Positions 46,817 through 57,182 of a stretch of 64,000 nt of DNA are shown piece by piece. The DNA lies in the NCBI GenBank assembly GCA_000697055.1, contig JNDT01001468.1, positions 62,001 through 126,000 of the forward strand, in the 5' to 3' direction. The notes below the pieces were generated by a model. The model had not been told where the DNA came from. It saw only the letters and a list, made by a program, of their open reading frames with translations, and did no database searches. The stretch comes from Saksenaea vasiformis B4078. Taxonomy: Eukaryota; Mucoromycota; Mucoromycetes; Mucorales; Saksenaeaceae. The translations under genes and the position numbers were made by a program. Numbering within the stretch: position 1 is the first letter of the stretch; each line of letters opens with the position of its first letter.

Positions 46817-48025
46817 ATGGATTGCGAAGAAGGGTCCAACGTGCTCTCTCAAATTCGCGAGCTTCAAACAGCGATCGATGAGTTTGCAGTGGGTAACTAC
46901 AGCGACATCGATGACGAAGAAGATGATGAAGAATTCCATGACCACAAGATCGAGGGAAAAGTACTAATTGAGGATATCGGGGCAGAGAAGACGTTAGTAG
47001 AAAACGTTGATTTGGATTTATGTCTCCCTAACGACGACGATGATTTCTCGACCCTGATGGATCAACTTAATGCGATCGAGGTTTTGTCTGATACCAGCAC
47101 CGAGTCTATCATCGAATCGAACATTCTTGAGGACAAGAATGAGTCACCGTACGGACCTCCACCTACACCTCCATTACGATCCTTCTCATCGCCACCACTG
47201 CCTCCAATGCCGGAATTCTCACCCAGAAGATCACGATCCCGTAACAATTCCTCACAACTAACCAGGCGCACATCTATTTCCAGTAAGATATCGAGTAGAT
47301 CTCTTAAGAGCATTAGACGCATGCAGAAAAAACCACAGATCAAACAGCAGTATCATGCACGGTCTTACGCTGAAATGATGAGAATTCCAATGGTCCATGA
47401 GCGTATAGCATTCTACAAAAAGACATTCAATCTGTGCATGCAAGCAGATAGCCAGCTATCCACTTGGGTAAATCGACAAAAGACAAAGGGTTTGCCGAAA
47501 CCAATGACAGAAGGTAAAGAAGAAAGGCGTTAGAAGTGTATACCAGAAGAAAGATAACACTTGGCGTAAGGCTACAAACCACCACCACGACCAGCACCGC
47601 CACCACCGGAGCCAAAAAGAGAGGAGCCTTCTTTGAGCGGTTCAATAAGTATGTTTTTACGCAAATCCATGTCCACTACGTTTGGAAGCATGCGCGGCTA
47701 CGCTGACACGCCGAAGCCCGTGACCAATCGGTTGTTCTCGACGAGTCGGTTTTCGTTGTCAAAGCGGTCATCGCGTTATCCCTTACGCGTCACGCCTTTG
47801 TCGATAGAGCGACCACCGCTTATGCCTACGCGGTTGCCAAAGATGCCCGACTCGCCCAGAGACGAGGCCTTGACAGAGATCTGTAACATTTTACCTGATA
47901 TTGAACAGCGCGTACTCCGTGGCTATTTGGACGAAGCTGGAGGTGATGTCATGACAGCCATTACATTGGCAGTTAGCCAACTTAGAAAACCAACTACACA
48001 TGAGCAACAACAGCACCGAGTGTAA
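46817..48025 (+). CDS. CUE/UBA-like domain protein with acidic N-terminus
   Basis: Two exons join in phase, 46817-47513 and 47571-48025 (57-nt intron), giving 383 aa. The N-terminal third is acidic (DIDDEEDDEEF). Pro-rich stretches follow (YGPPPTPPLRSF, PPLPPMPEF, and KPPPRPAPPPPEP across the splice), with a basic Ser/Arg-rich region between them. Near the C-terminus DEALTEICNILPDIEQRVLR, then GYLDEAGGDVMTAITLAVSQ, forms a three-helix segment resembling CUE domains, which bind ubiquitin. The rest is probably disordered with possible SH3-binding motifs. Function unknown; an adaptor role is an inference. The next gene starts 83 bases downstream. Confidence 0.75.
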
Positions 48026-48108
48026 AAAGAAAAAGAAAAAATTGAGTTGAACGCTTCTCATAAAATTTCACACCCGCCTTCCTTTTCCTTTCAACTGCCC
48101 GTTTTGTC

Positions 48109-49665
48109 ATGACGCCATCCCATTGCACATGGTACTTGTGCTTTGTTGTGTTTACCATCACATTGGTGAGTTTGTGAGCTTTATTATTAGTTCCCCGAAA
48201 CACCGACCATCTACTCCTCTAGGGTGCTTTTCAATATGGGTATCATATCGGCGAGCTAAACACCCCACAAAGTGTTATTTCCAAATGCCGACCTGAACCT
48301 GATGACCATTCTTTATCCTTTAATCTTCCTCCATGTCTTCCAATGTCAGATGCCAAGTATTCCATGGTAGTATCCATGCTTAACGCAGGCGGACTTATTG
48401 GTGCTTTGAGTGCTTCTTACTTTAACGACCGTCTCGGCCGTCGACGTACCTTATTTGGAACTAACCTGTTCATGGGCGTCGGCTCGCTTATGATGGCGAT
48501 GGCGACGAATCCACAGTGGATGATGTTGGGTCGGTTTGCAGCAGGTTTCGGTGGCGGGGTAGTAACAGTTGTTGTGCCTGCCTATATTGCGGAATGTGTG
48601 CCGAAATCCAGCCGTGGCTTCTTCGGCACACTGAACCAGTTGGCCATCGTGATTGGCATTCTCGTGGCACAGATTGTCGGCATGCGTTGGTCTACTGTGA
48701 CCACGTGGCGATCGATTTTGATTGTGGGTGTTGTTCTGGCTGTGGTTCAGTTAACGTTGTTACCACTTTGCGTTGAGTCACCTCGGTATTTAGCCTCTTT
48801 GCCTGGAGGCTATCAACGTGCTCGACGAAGTCTTTTTCGCTTGCGCGGTCCACCCTTGGAGCTCGCCGACGAAGAGATCCGTGAATGGCGGTCAGATTGG
48901 TCACACGATGACGTTGCTGAGGAAGACAGCCATCGCACAGCATCGACGTCAGTGGCAACAGTGACTCAGCCCCGCGTCCGTCTCTTGGATTTTCTTCTAT
49001 CACCGACTTTCCGCAAGCCTCTTTGTTTAATTCTGCTTCTCCAACTTAGCCAACAATTTTCCGGTATCAATGCTGTCATATTTTATTCGACCTCGATCAT
49101 GTCTACCGTTTTTCCACAGTCCGCCGACCTCATCACCGTTTATATTTCCATTGTCAATATGTTTATGACATTTGTCTCAGCCTACTTGATGGACCGCACG
49201 GGCCGCCGAAACTTGTTCTTGATGTCCGCCGGTAGCATGGCTTTGATGAGCTTCGGTCTCGGTCTAAGCATTCAATTGGATTTTAACCGTCTAGCGGCGC
49301 TTTCCATCGTAGGATTCGTTGGGGCATTTGCCATTGGACTTGGACCCATTCCTTTCCTCATGATACCCGAGTTAGTCGACACGGCATCTGTGTCAAGCGC
49401 CGGCTCCGTAGGTCTTGCTACTAACATGATTTCCAACTTCACCGTATCTGCGTGTTTTCTCAGCCTTCGTGATACGATCGGCCATGGACAGGTTTTCTAT
49501 CTTTTTGGTGCAATTCTCGTACTACTGATGAGTGTCGCTATTCGAACTTTACCTGAAACAAAAGATCGCAGCGCTGAGGAGGTCGTCCGATCTAACTGGG
49601 CTATTCATTCACAACAAACGGATGCAGGCTCCTATCAACCGATTGCCAATACAGACGATCTCTGA
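48109..49665 (+). CDS. MFS sugar-porter-family transporter
   Basis: Two exons join in phase, 48109-48165 and 48223-49665, giving 499 aa, the usual size for a 12-span sugar porter. The first exon supplies the first membrane segment (WYLCFVVFTITL), continued by GAFQYGYHIGELNTPQ, a classical sugar-porter TM1 end. NDRLGRRRTL is the loop 2-3 motif, GRFAAGFGGG and VPAYIAECVPKSSRGFFGTL the TM4-5 region, ESPRYL the loop 6 motif, QQFSGINAVIFYSTSI the TM7 substrate region, DRTGRRNL the loop 8-9 motif, and LPETKDRSAEEV the C-terminal PETKG-type motif. The resemblance is to glucose/hexose carriers and Vps73-like proteins; the substrate cannot be fixed. It probably acts at the plasma or vacuolar membrane by proton symport or facilitation. 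Confidence 0.93.
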
Positions 49666-50018
49666 TATTATCTGTTAAACATTTTTCCACTGTGGCGCAA
49701 TTAACTTCCATTTTATCCTTTCTTGGCCGTCCGTTGTACACTTTCCATTTCTGGGTGCATAGCGGGAAAGCGCTCAGCAATAGCATATAAAAGAACTTCT
49801 TTTTAGGCAAGACCGCTTTGTGCGAGGCTCGATTGCTTTTTTTCTCTTTCCTTAAGTAATTTCCGACGCGCTTTCAACAAAAAGGAATATACTTAAAACT
49901 TAACGTTCACCGTGGCAACAAGATCATCTGAAAACGAGTCTCGTGTTGTATATTTATACCAGCTTGACTTTTTTTTTTGCCTCCTTCGCTTCTTCTTTTC
50001 ATTACTACTTATTCAAAC

Positions 50019-50633
50019 ATGTGCTGTACATTGAACACACCAGATTTGCAACTCAAAGACAACATTACTGGAGATATGATATCTGCAGAAGAATGGATTG
50101 CGAGAGAATTACGTCGAATTGATGCCAAGGAACAAAGACAGTGCCGAGATTATGAATGTTTGATTGAAGTTATCGAAGAATTAAATCGGCTGCAGCCAAC
50201 ATCCATGTTAATAGCAACACCACCCGAAGAAACACCAACACAAAAGGTGGACCAATTTCCACAACGTCTAGTGCGTGCTTTTGTTGAACTGTTCAAATAC
50301 GCTCAACTACATCATCATCAACCAGTCAAATTATTGAACGAATTTGAAAAGATAAAGGATATTGAAATTGGTGTCATAGACTTGACATCCATGCAACAAC
50401 GACTCTTTTCCATCATCTTTGGCAGAATTCAGATGACAAACGGATTGGTGCATACATGGCGGATCATATGTGACTGGGCAAGACAACTTCAATATACAAG
50501 AGACAGACAAGGTTGGATGTTGATTGGTGTGGATGCTTACAACGCCGCAAAGAGATATGTTGAGATTTCATCACCAGGGGACTGCCTCATCGGTTCGCTC
50601 GAATACCAATTAAAACATACCCACATTGAATAG
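50019..50633 (+). CDS. Hypothetical 204-aa protein
   Basis: Single-exon ORF starting at the ATG at 50019, preceded by a T-rich leader. The sequence is soluble, predicted mostly helical by eye, and holds no signal peptide or membrane span. Blocks such as ISAEEWIARELRRIDAKEQR and FGRIQMTNGLVHTWRIICDW look like protein-interaction helices. I do not recognise the family. It ends 65 bases from the convergent PIG-A stop codon. Confidence 0.7.
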   Translation: MCCTLNTPDLQLKDNITGDMISAEEWIARELRRIDAKEQRQCRDYECLIEVIEELNRLQPTSMLIATPPEETPTQKVDQFPQRLVRAFVELFKYAQLHHHQPVKLLNEFEKIKDIEIGVIDLTSMQQRLFSIIFGRIQMTNGLVHTWRIICDWARQLQYTRDRQGWMLIGVDAYNAAKRYVEISSPGDCLIGSLEYQLKHTHIE

Positions 50634-50698
50634 TTCTACTTTGCTTCCTTCTTTTTCTTTTTTTTTCCTTCCTTTTTTGATAGCCTTCTCTTTTCTTT

Positions 50699-52422
50699 TC
50701 AATCCTCCTTTGCCTTGTGTTGATTTATTCGTTCGCGATCCGGAAATGGTTCTGCACGTTCTATCGAATGTTTTGGGAACAAAAATTCAAGCAGAATCCA
50801 GAACAAATAGTCGAGCGCCATCACCATGCAAAATATCTTTCCTGCGTATAGGCCGCAACCGTAGTAGCGTCGTAGTCGTTCAATCAGGGGCGGGTTCTGA
50901 GTCTGAGAGATCATGTCATACACCTGAAAAAGAAAATAAACCAAAGTCAGTCTACTTTCCTCTTGTAGCTATCCGGTGTGTAACTACCTTTTCAGTCCTT
51001 TCAGCGACATTAGACCAACTATACATGTCTTTGAGTTCATTGTTGAACCGACTAGGATCCACTTCTTCGTAGCGAATCATATGAATTGCTTTAGAAACTG
51101 CGATAATGAGATCTATGGAAAACAGGCAATTAGACCCCGAAAAGTCATCGCATTATCTCGGTTTACCATCTTCTTCCGGCATGGCATAGTTTATCATGTG
51201 GCTCGGAAGCACCTCGGGTACCCCACCCACCTTGGTGCTAACAACGAAAAGACTAATAAATTGCTAAATGAGAATTACGATCACTGCGCCTCATGTCGCG
51301 TTACCCTGCACACGCAGCTTCGACGATTGCAATGCAGAACGCCTCGGTTAAACTTGTATTTAAGAAGATATTTCCTTGGATCAGAACATCCCGCACCTCG
51401 TGATGTTTGATAGGTCCCAGCATCTCAACTCGATCGTGCAGTAAATGTTTTTCACGCATCTGTTCTAGATCGATTCGTTTCGGTCCATCCCCGCCTAACA
51501 GCACATCGTTACTACTTATTTCATCGAATACGCCATTTTAGTGATGTTAAAAGAAAAGGAGATTTGTCTCACCAATAATAAATCGGACATTGCGGTGCAT
51601 GGAACAGATACGCGGAATAATGGCAACGAGAAGATCTATTCCCTTACGGTATACTAAACGGCTGACGACGACGATCGTAACTATAAGATGAAAATCGGTC
51701 AGACCATATGAATCTTCTCCTTTAGGTCTTAACTCCATTTGGGATCAGCGGCTGATGGATCAGGTTTAAATTGGGATGCCACAACCGCATTGGGAATAAC
51801 GGACACGCTCCTTGGTGACAAGGCTGCACGCAAGACTGTATTCTCCTTACTTTTAGGAGGTTTTTTTTTTCGTCAGTAACATACTCTGAACCAAACGCGA
51901 GATTTTTCTTTTCGTTTTCTTTACCTTGTATGCGACACGCAAATAACATGGTCAACGTCACTTAACGTGAATTTGAGTAGCTTATTCGTCAGGATGGAAC
52001 TTGCATCAGCAAATCCAAATAATGAATGGTCCGTAAAACACGCCTTAAGACCCATGGTTTTACCGTGCAAAAGGGCTTCATGACACAAGGATGAAAACGC
52101 GCCATGGCCATGGATGATGTTAATCGATTCCCGAATGAGTATATTACGAAAGAGCGGGAAGAAACCGTAGATAGTTGGTAATGTGGCCTCAGAATGAATA
52201 ACCATGGTTGGAATATAGTAAACCTTCAGACCATTCGTAAGATAACGTACACCTTTTCGATTACCATAGGAATGCGTCACTATGATCACCTTTTTGGTGT
52301 CAGCCAGCCTCATGTACCCCACAGCTCTCTACCTTGTGTCCTCTTTGAATCAGGCGTTGTGAAAGATGGTAAAGATGACTTTCTACCCCACCCATATTGG
52401 GGTAAAAGAAATCGGATACCAT
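50699..52422 (-). CDS. gpi3: PIG-A/GPI3, GPI-anchor GlcNAc-transferase catalytic subunit
   Basis: Catalytic subunit of the ER complex that transfers GlcNAc to phosphatidylinositol, the first step of GPI-anchor synthesis. Eight exons on the minus strand join in phase: 52422-52333, 52289-51925, 51849-51734, 51680-51573, 51494-51305, 51252-51167, 51112-50988 and 50923-50699, giving 434 aa. Family landmarks: [113 protein letters not shown] and [13 protein letters not shown] (GT4 donor-binding core). A C-terminal hydrophobic span [17 protein letters not shown] anchors it in the ER. The start chosen is the ATG of the conserved MVSDFFYP; a few more N-terminal residues may come from an upstream exon. 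Confidence 0.94.
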
Positions 52423-52499
52423 GCTGCGACATGGTCAACAGAAGTCCGAGATGGCTGACATGATCACATACCAAATGTTGTAAACCATTGCCAAAGCAG

Positions 52500-53790
52500 A
52501 AGGAGGACCGTAAAATTAGGCATATGGTTTCGGTTTTCTATATTTGGCAATAGGGACACGGTTATACTGAAAATGATTGAAAAAGTTGTCCATAATACTG
52601 GATTTTGAGCACACATTTATGTTATCCAAATATATATACGTCATACTATATTTGATTGTTATAATGACTGTGAGCACGTCGCTAACCAAGTACGTCCGCT
52701 TTAGCCCGATCTGGGGAGGACAGAAACGAACAAGAAACGCCTCGAAGCAGGGGCAAGAAAGGGAACGGCAGACGACGTAAGAGCTATATATCGAGAATAG
52801 GGAAAAGGGCATGGAGAACGACGTTGATCTCACCCATAGTCTGCGAATGCTTGTTAAATCCCTTCTTATACAGAATAAGAATGTCCTTCTCGTCGTCATT
52901 GAGTTTTCATCAAGATACTCACCTTTTGAATCAAAACGATGTCCAAGGATATCGCTGTGGCCATTGCACTAACATCGTTCAAAGTCGAAATCGATCGTCG
53001 TTCCTCTCACACTAGTACCAATTCTTGTATCGCAGCACAAACTGGATGTGACTAGCGCGTCCATTTCCTTGCTACTAATTATTAGCTTCTTCTCCGTCGG
53101 AACCACCATACGACGTTGTGCAGGTGTTATAAACGAGGGATTATAGCCAGAACTGAGTGAATAACAAAGATCTCGCTCCAAACGTCTAGAGGATAGGAAC
53201 TAGGGTAAGGTTTTTAATCGCTCTTCTGAAGAACAGAGCTCAATATGACGTACTCTCCTATCGCTCGACCAAAGAAAACGACACATCAAGTATTGTGGTA
53301 CTTTGAATCAATTGGCGGCAAGGATAAAGGAACGGCAACATCCTTTTTGTTCATTGATTTTTCTTCGTGTACGTCCTTTGACAGATCGCGTCCGTACACC
53401 TCAACGGTATCGACAATGAGTACCTGCTTCTTGCTGTTCATAATAATTGCACCGGCAAGAAGTTGGCTGCAAGCATAGCGCAGATGGGGCAAGAATGTCT
53501 AGTCTTCGTTGAGCATTTGGACTATACCATCGTCCCATTCAACGCAGAGGCGCTTCGATAGAACCTTGGAGTATGGCCCGTAATTCAAGATTGATAAAAG
53601 GTGGGCTTCCATATCGTTCTTCGAATAATAACACTGTGCATCAAGGTCACTCTCCCATTTTCGCTTTTGGCCTCGCACAATGTGTCCAAGGCGCACGATA
53701 TTATCCTTGTTCATCTTGATCAAATTCGTAAGATCACTGTGATGTGCCATCGCAGTTTGTTGTATGCCGTTGAGGCCAATGATTGAGAAA
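52500..53790 (-). pseudogene. Decayed ORF region, unrecognised
   Basis: Minus-strand ORFs at 53750-53499 and 53492-53286 lie end to end, separated by a stop. They read as a soluble protein (GQKRKWESDLDAQCYYSKND and later GAIIMNSKKQVLIVDTVEVY). This looks like one broken gene of an element-borne or expanded family, but no domain is recognised. Confidence 0.35.
52635..52750. repeat. Dispersed repeat R3, copy 1
   Basis: Blocks TTGATTGTTATAATG, GCACGTCGCTAACCAAG and the following GATCTGGG..ACGAA match 54630-54710 in order. Approximate borders. Confidence 0.45.
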
Positions 53791-53799
53791 GCTTGCAGC

Positions 53800-54075
53800 T
53801 TTGATATGTCAACGATCCCTGACGTCTTGCTCTTTATTCCTCGAAAGCTACTGTTTAGCCTGTTGCGCTCAAGTTTGTCTCATCAGTTCTTCGTCTAGGC
53901 GTTTCGAGGATCCATCTTGGGGAATGGTTGGCATACTTGGCGACATTGACATCATCGCGCTTGTGGTATCTTGCACGGCAATTTCTTCATCTTATGACGA
54001 AATTACTATAGATGCAATCGCCCATCAAACATTTGAAGTGACCAGAGGTTCCTGTCAACTGCGATTGCAACTTAA
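53800..54075. other. Intergenic, no gene seen
   Basis: A 103-codon plus ORF (53783-54094) has no recognised domain and abuts the R1 fragment; not supported as a gene. Confidence 0.3.
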
Positions 54076-54077
54076 GA

Positions 54078-54200
54078 CATGTACTGTTTATTGAACTGTT
54101 CATTGAATGAACGTAGAAGTACCTACTTCAAAACGCAGACTTCATCTGGAAGTAACGCCGAATAATTTCAAATAGACGCAAAATCATAGGAAAAATCATA
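54078..54200 (+). repeat. Dispersed repeat R1-like, copy 5
   Basis: TACTGTTTATTGAA at the start, then CGCAGACTTCATCTGGAA, AATTTCAAATAGACGCAAAA and TCATAGGAAAAA, nearly the same as 20385-20455. Confidence 0.65.
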
Positions 54201-55615
54201 TAAAATCGTTGTTTACAGGATTACCGCTCAATGTAATCTTATGTGGCGTTCATGAAAGAATTGCACGTATTAAAAATAAACTAAAACCGTGTTGTCTTAT
54301 TTGATTGTTGTAGAAGGCGCATGATATTTGTTTCATGGCATTTCAAATGGTGGTATTGAGATTTTCTTGGCAAAGTTCGCAAACATAAGCAGACATCGCC
54401 ATCGAAACAATGAAGGAGTGTAGGTCTGTGATTCCAAAAAGAACGAACAAAGTTGAAATACTGTATTTCGAGCGGATCAAGCGCACCTGATCTTGACGAA
54501 GCGGTCACTCAAGCACATGGCAATGTGTATGATAGTTAGCCATTGATTGGCTTACTTGGATTTCAGAGAAGAGAGACACTTTGCAGGGTGCACGATAGTG
54601 GAGAAAGCAGCATAGCGTAAAACTTCATAATTTTTAATTGTTGTAATGCCCGCAAGCGCGTCGCTAACTAAGATGTGCTCTAGACTGGTCTGGGAAAATA
54701 CGAAGGAAAAAAAACCCTTGAACTAAAGGGAAAGAGGTGAAAGGAGGATGGCGTAAGGCTTAGACATGAAGATTAGGGAAGAAGAGAAGAGGGCGAAAAG
54801 CGAAGGTAGAAGGATCTGGACAGATAAGAGGGACAGGAGAAGGGAAACAAAGCGGGAAGAAAAATAGAACGAGCGGGACTAAATGGCAGATGAGGAAGAA
54901 AACACGAGAGTAGAACCAGGAGAAGGAGTGGAAGTACCCCAGCGATTTCGTGTCCGTTACCTTCGAAGTCCCAAAGGACTGTAACCTGTCTTCCTCTTCT
55001 TCGTCGGACATTCCCAATGTGAAAAAAAAATGAGGCGCGGGATGCGGTATTATCCACCAACCGTAGGCGGCTTTGTCGTAGATCCGCAAGTTGCACGACG
55101 GGAAAAATTAAACATTTTGGATGTCGATCTCGGCTTGATTGACCTTAAACAGCATCGTGCATGATTGCGGCATCGTCCACGTATAGTACAGCGATCATAG
55201 AATGAATATCTGTACCAGGGAAATAATACGTCAATCCATACTGAGACAGACAGGTGATACCATGTCGCACATGTAAATGATATTCAGCTTTCACGGACTA
55301 AAAAGATCGACGTAACGATTTTCTAGATTTCAAGGCGTCCGAACTAGTTGATGCTTCCCCGGAAACTGTTATCTTTTTTGCTGTCCACCCTGCTACGAAG
55401 GTAACTTCTGAAACTCGGCCAAGATATATTGTGTTTGATTGATACAGTGTTTAAGAGTGTGATATACGAACGGCAGACGGGAATAATGATTGTTAGTAAT
55501 AAGCAGAATAACTGAGCACGTTTGTGTTTGTCATAAACGGAACAGATTTTGACGACACATAGAAACAAATGTAATGGATCACACAATTTATTTAGAAAGA
55601 ACAGCCAGTGTCCTT
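54200..55615. other. Repeat-rich intergenic with R3 copy 2
   Basis: R3 copy 2 spans about 54630-54710 (GCGCGTCGCTAACTAAG). Two long minus ORFs at 54760-55096 overlap in different frames and are Ser/Pro/Phe-rich translations of a purine-rich tract, so not supported. No gene recognised. Confidence 0.4.
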
Positions 55616-55619
55616 CCTC

Positions 55620-56177
55620 TCAAGGTGTATAATTTTTCATCTTATCTTGAACTTCATCGCATAAATAAGCTTCAGCTTTCCAAAGTGCAACGCAACCTGT
55701 TAGATGTTGCCGCGTCGCAAAGCCAGATTCACGTATGATTGAGTGAATAGATTCCTAAATGATTAGCGTGGGAGATATGTTCGTCCAAGTGAGTCACATT
55801 TGCGCTACCTTAACCATGAATTCTTGATCGTACATATTAAGACACTTGCGCATCAAGGAGATTACAGGTGCTTCAGGCGCTAATTCAACAGCCCTATCAT
55901 ATTCTTCGTACATGGTCTCAAGAATTTGTTTAACTATAGGTCATTGTTTAATAGACTTGCAGTATCCCATCATTCTTACAATCTCGGGTAATGGCATGCA
56001 TTTGGCTGGCTTCCTTGGACAGATCCTGATTGTCCACGTCGATTCCCGACAAGAGAGTAACACCCTGCTCGTTTAACTTTTCCCAAGCAGTCAAACTATC
56101 ACATAAGTAAGTAATGAAGTTAAATGTAGGGCAGCCATATACCACTCGCGGAAATTTGTTAGCTGGACTACAGACAT
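55620..56177 (-). CDS. Small four-exon gene of unknown function
   Basis: On the minus strand, exons 56177-56143, 56095-55980, 55933-55809 and 55754-55620 join in phase with four coherent GT-AG boundaries and give 136 aa. The protein starts MSVVQLTNFRECLTAWEKLN. Later blocks are KQILETMYEEYDRAVELAPE and LMRKCLNMYDQEFMVKESIH, with QHLTGCVALWKAEAYLCDEV near the end. By eye it is all-helical with heptad-like spacing and no membrane span, as in small subunits of coiled-coil complexes (kinetochore, tethering or augmin-like). I do not recognise the family. The consistent phases over introns of 47, 46 and 54 nt are the main evidence that it is real. Confidence 0.65.
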
Positions 56178-56184
56178 GACATGC

Positions 56185-56977
56185 TATTGCAAAGAGAGAA
56201 AAACAGTTTGTCGGGCTTTACTGACGGTTTTCCTTTGGGATAGCCAGGCAGGTGCCATGCGCACCGCAAAAGATTCGCGACGGAACATACTTTTTCCGAA
56301 GACACTGTCGGACTTTCCGCGATGACACGCTGTTTGGAACGACTGCCAAGAGAGCTTGGAAAAAGGCGGAAAAACTTGATAAGAAAATAATACAATAATG
56401 GGGAAAGGTGACGGATGACGTTGTAACAAATAAGCGCATATGATTAGGAATACCAGATACACAAACAAATGGGAGTTGGTCGCAAGAGTTTCTGCAGAAG
56501 AGAAGAAAGTGCCTGTAGATGCTGGCTCTATCACGCTTCGGCGTAAGGTAACGGTGCAGGACGGCTGGTTGCGACATCATAGGTCTTCTCGTACTTCCCA
56601 TTTTTTTTTGGAAGGGATAGCTGCTATTTTGACCAAACTTGGATTACGAGACATGTATGTTATTAAACCAGCGGACCATATAGCGTAAACCACGCTCTCT
56701 TCTATCATACTCGCACTTTTTTAATGCAATGAAGCACGCTGGGCTGGTATAGGAAAGACACCCATGACAAAAAATAAAAGCTTTGCTGTTCGAATTGGGA
56801 GATGTAGCCAGAGAAGCTAATGCTGAAGATCGCCGTGATTGGATCAAGCTTTCAGATGGTCTCCGAGAAATGATGTTCGAAGAACAAAACGGTGGATCCA
56901 AAAGCAGTTCATCATTACTCCTCCTTCCGAATTTGAAGGGACTCAAACGTGCGCTTCACTTTCACAGACAACGGTGA
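56185..56977 (+). CDS. Possible spliced gene, structure unresolved
   Basis: Plus-strand segments read like protein: IRDGTYFFRRHCRTFRDDTL with AKRAWKKAEKL (56265-56375), KWELVARVSAEEKKVPVDAG plus VTVQDGWLRHHRSSRTSHFF (56467-56610), and LFELGDVAREANAEDRRDWI plus LREMMFEEQ (56783-56890). I could not join them with agreeing phases; a stop at 56395 and another at 56686 intervene. The antisense strand is also open in places. It may be a real intron-rich gene, a pseudogene, or two short genes. No family recognised. Confidence 0.35.
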
Positions 56978-57118
56978 CACTTGGTCGGTGATTCGATTTT
57001 GACCAGAATGCCACTTGGCAACCCCTATTTTACAAATTCACACACATTTCCGCACCCATACACATACACTTAGTTTCTTATAACACACACTTATCGAGTA
57101 TGAAATATACGCCCTGTG

Positions 57119-57125
57119 TATAAAA
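57119..57125 (+). promoter_or_regulatory. TATA box of the ankyrin/coiled-coil gene
   Basis: TATAAAA 58 bases upstream of the ATG at 57183, followed by a T-rich leader. Confidence 0.5.
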
Positions 57126-57182
57126 CGGCTGCTCCCTAATTTTTTTTATCTTTTTTGATCTTCCTTTTTAACCTTCTTGTCC

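Noticed and set aside
54760..55096. Overlapping minus ORFs of about 107 codons in two frames
   Set aside because: Both are low-complexity translations of a purine-rich tract.
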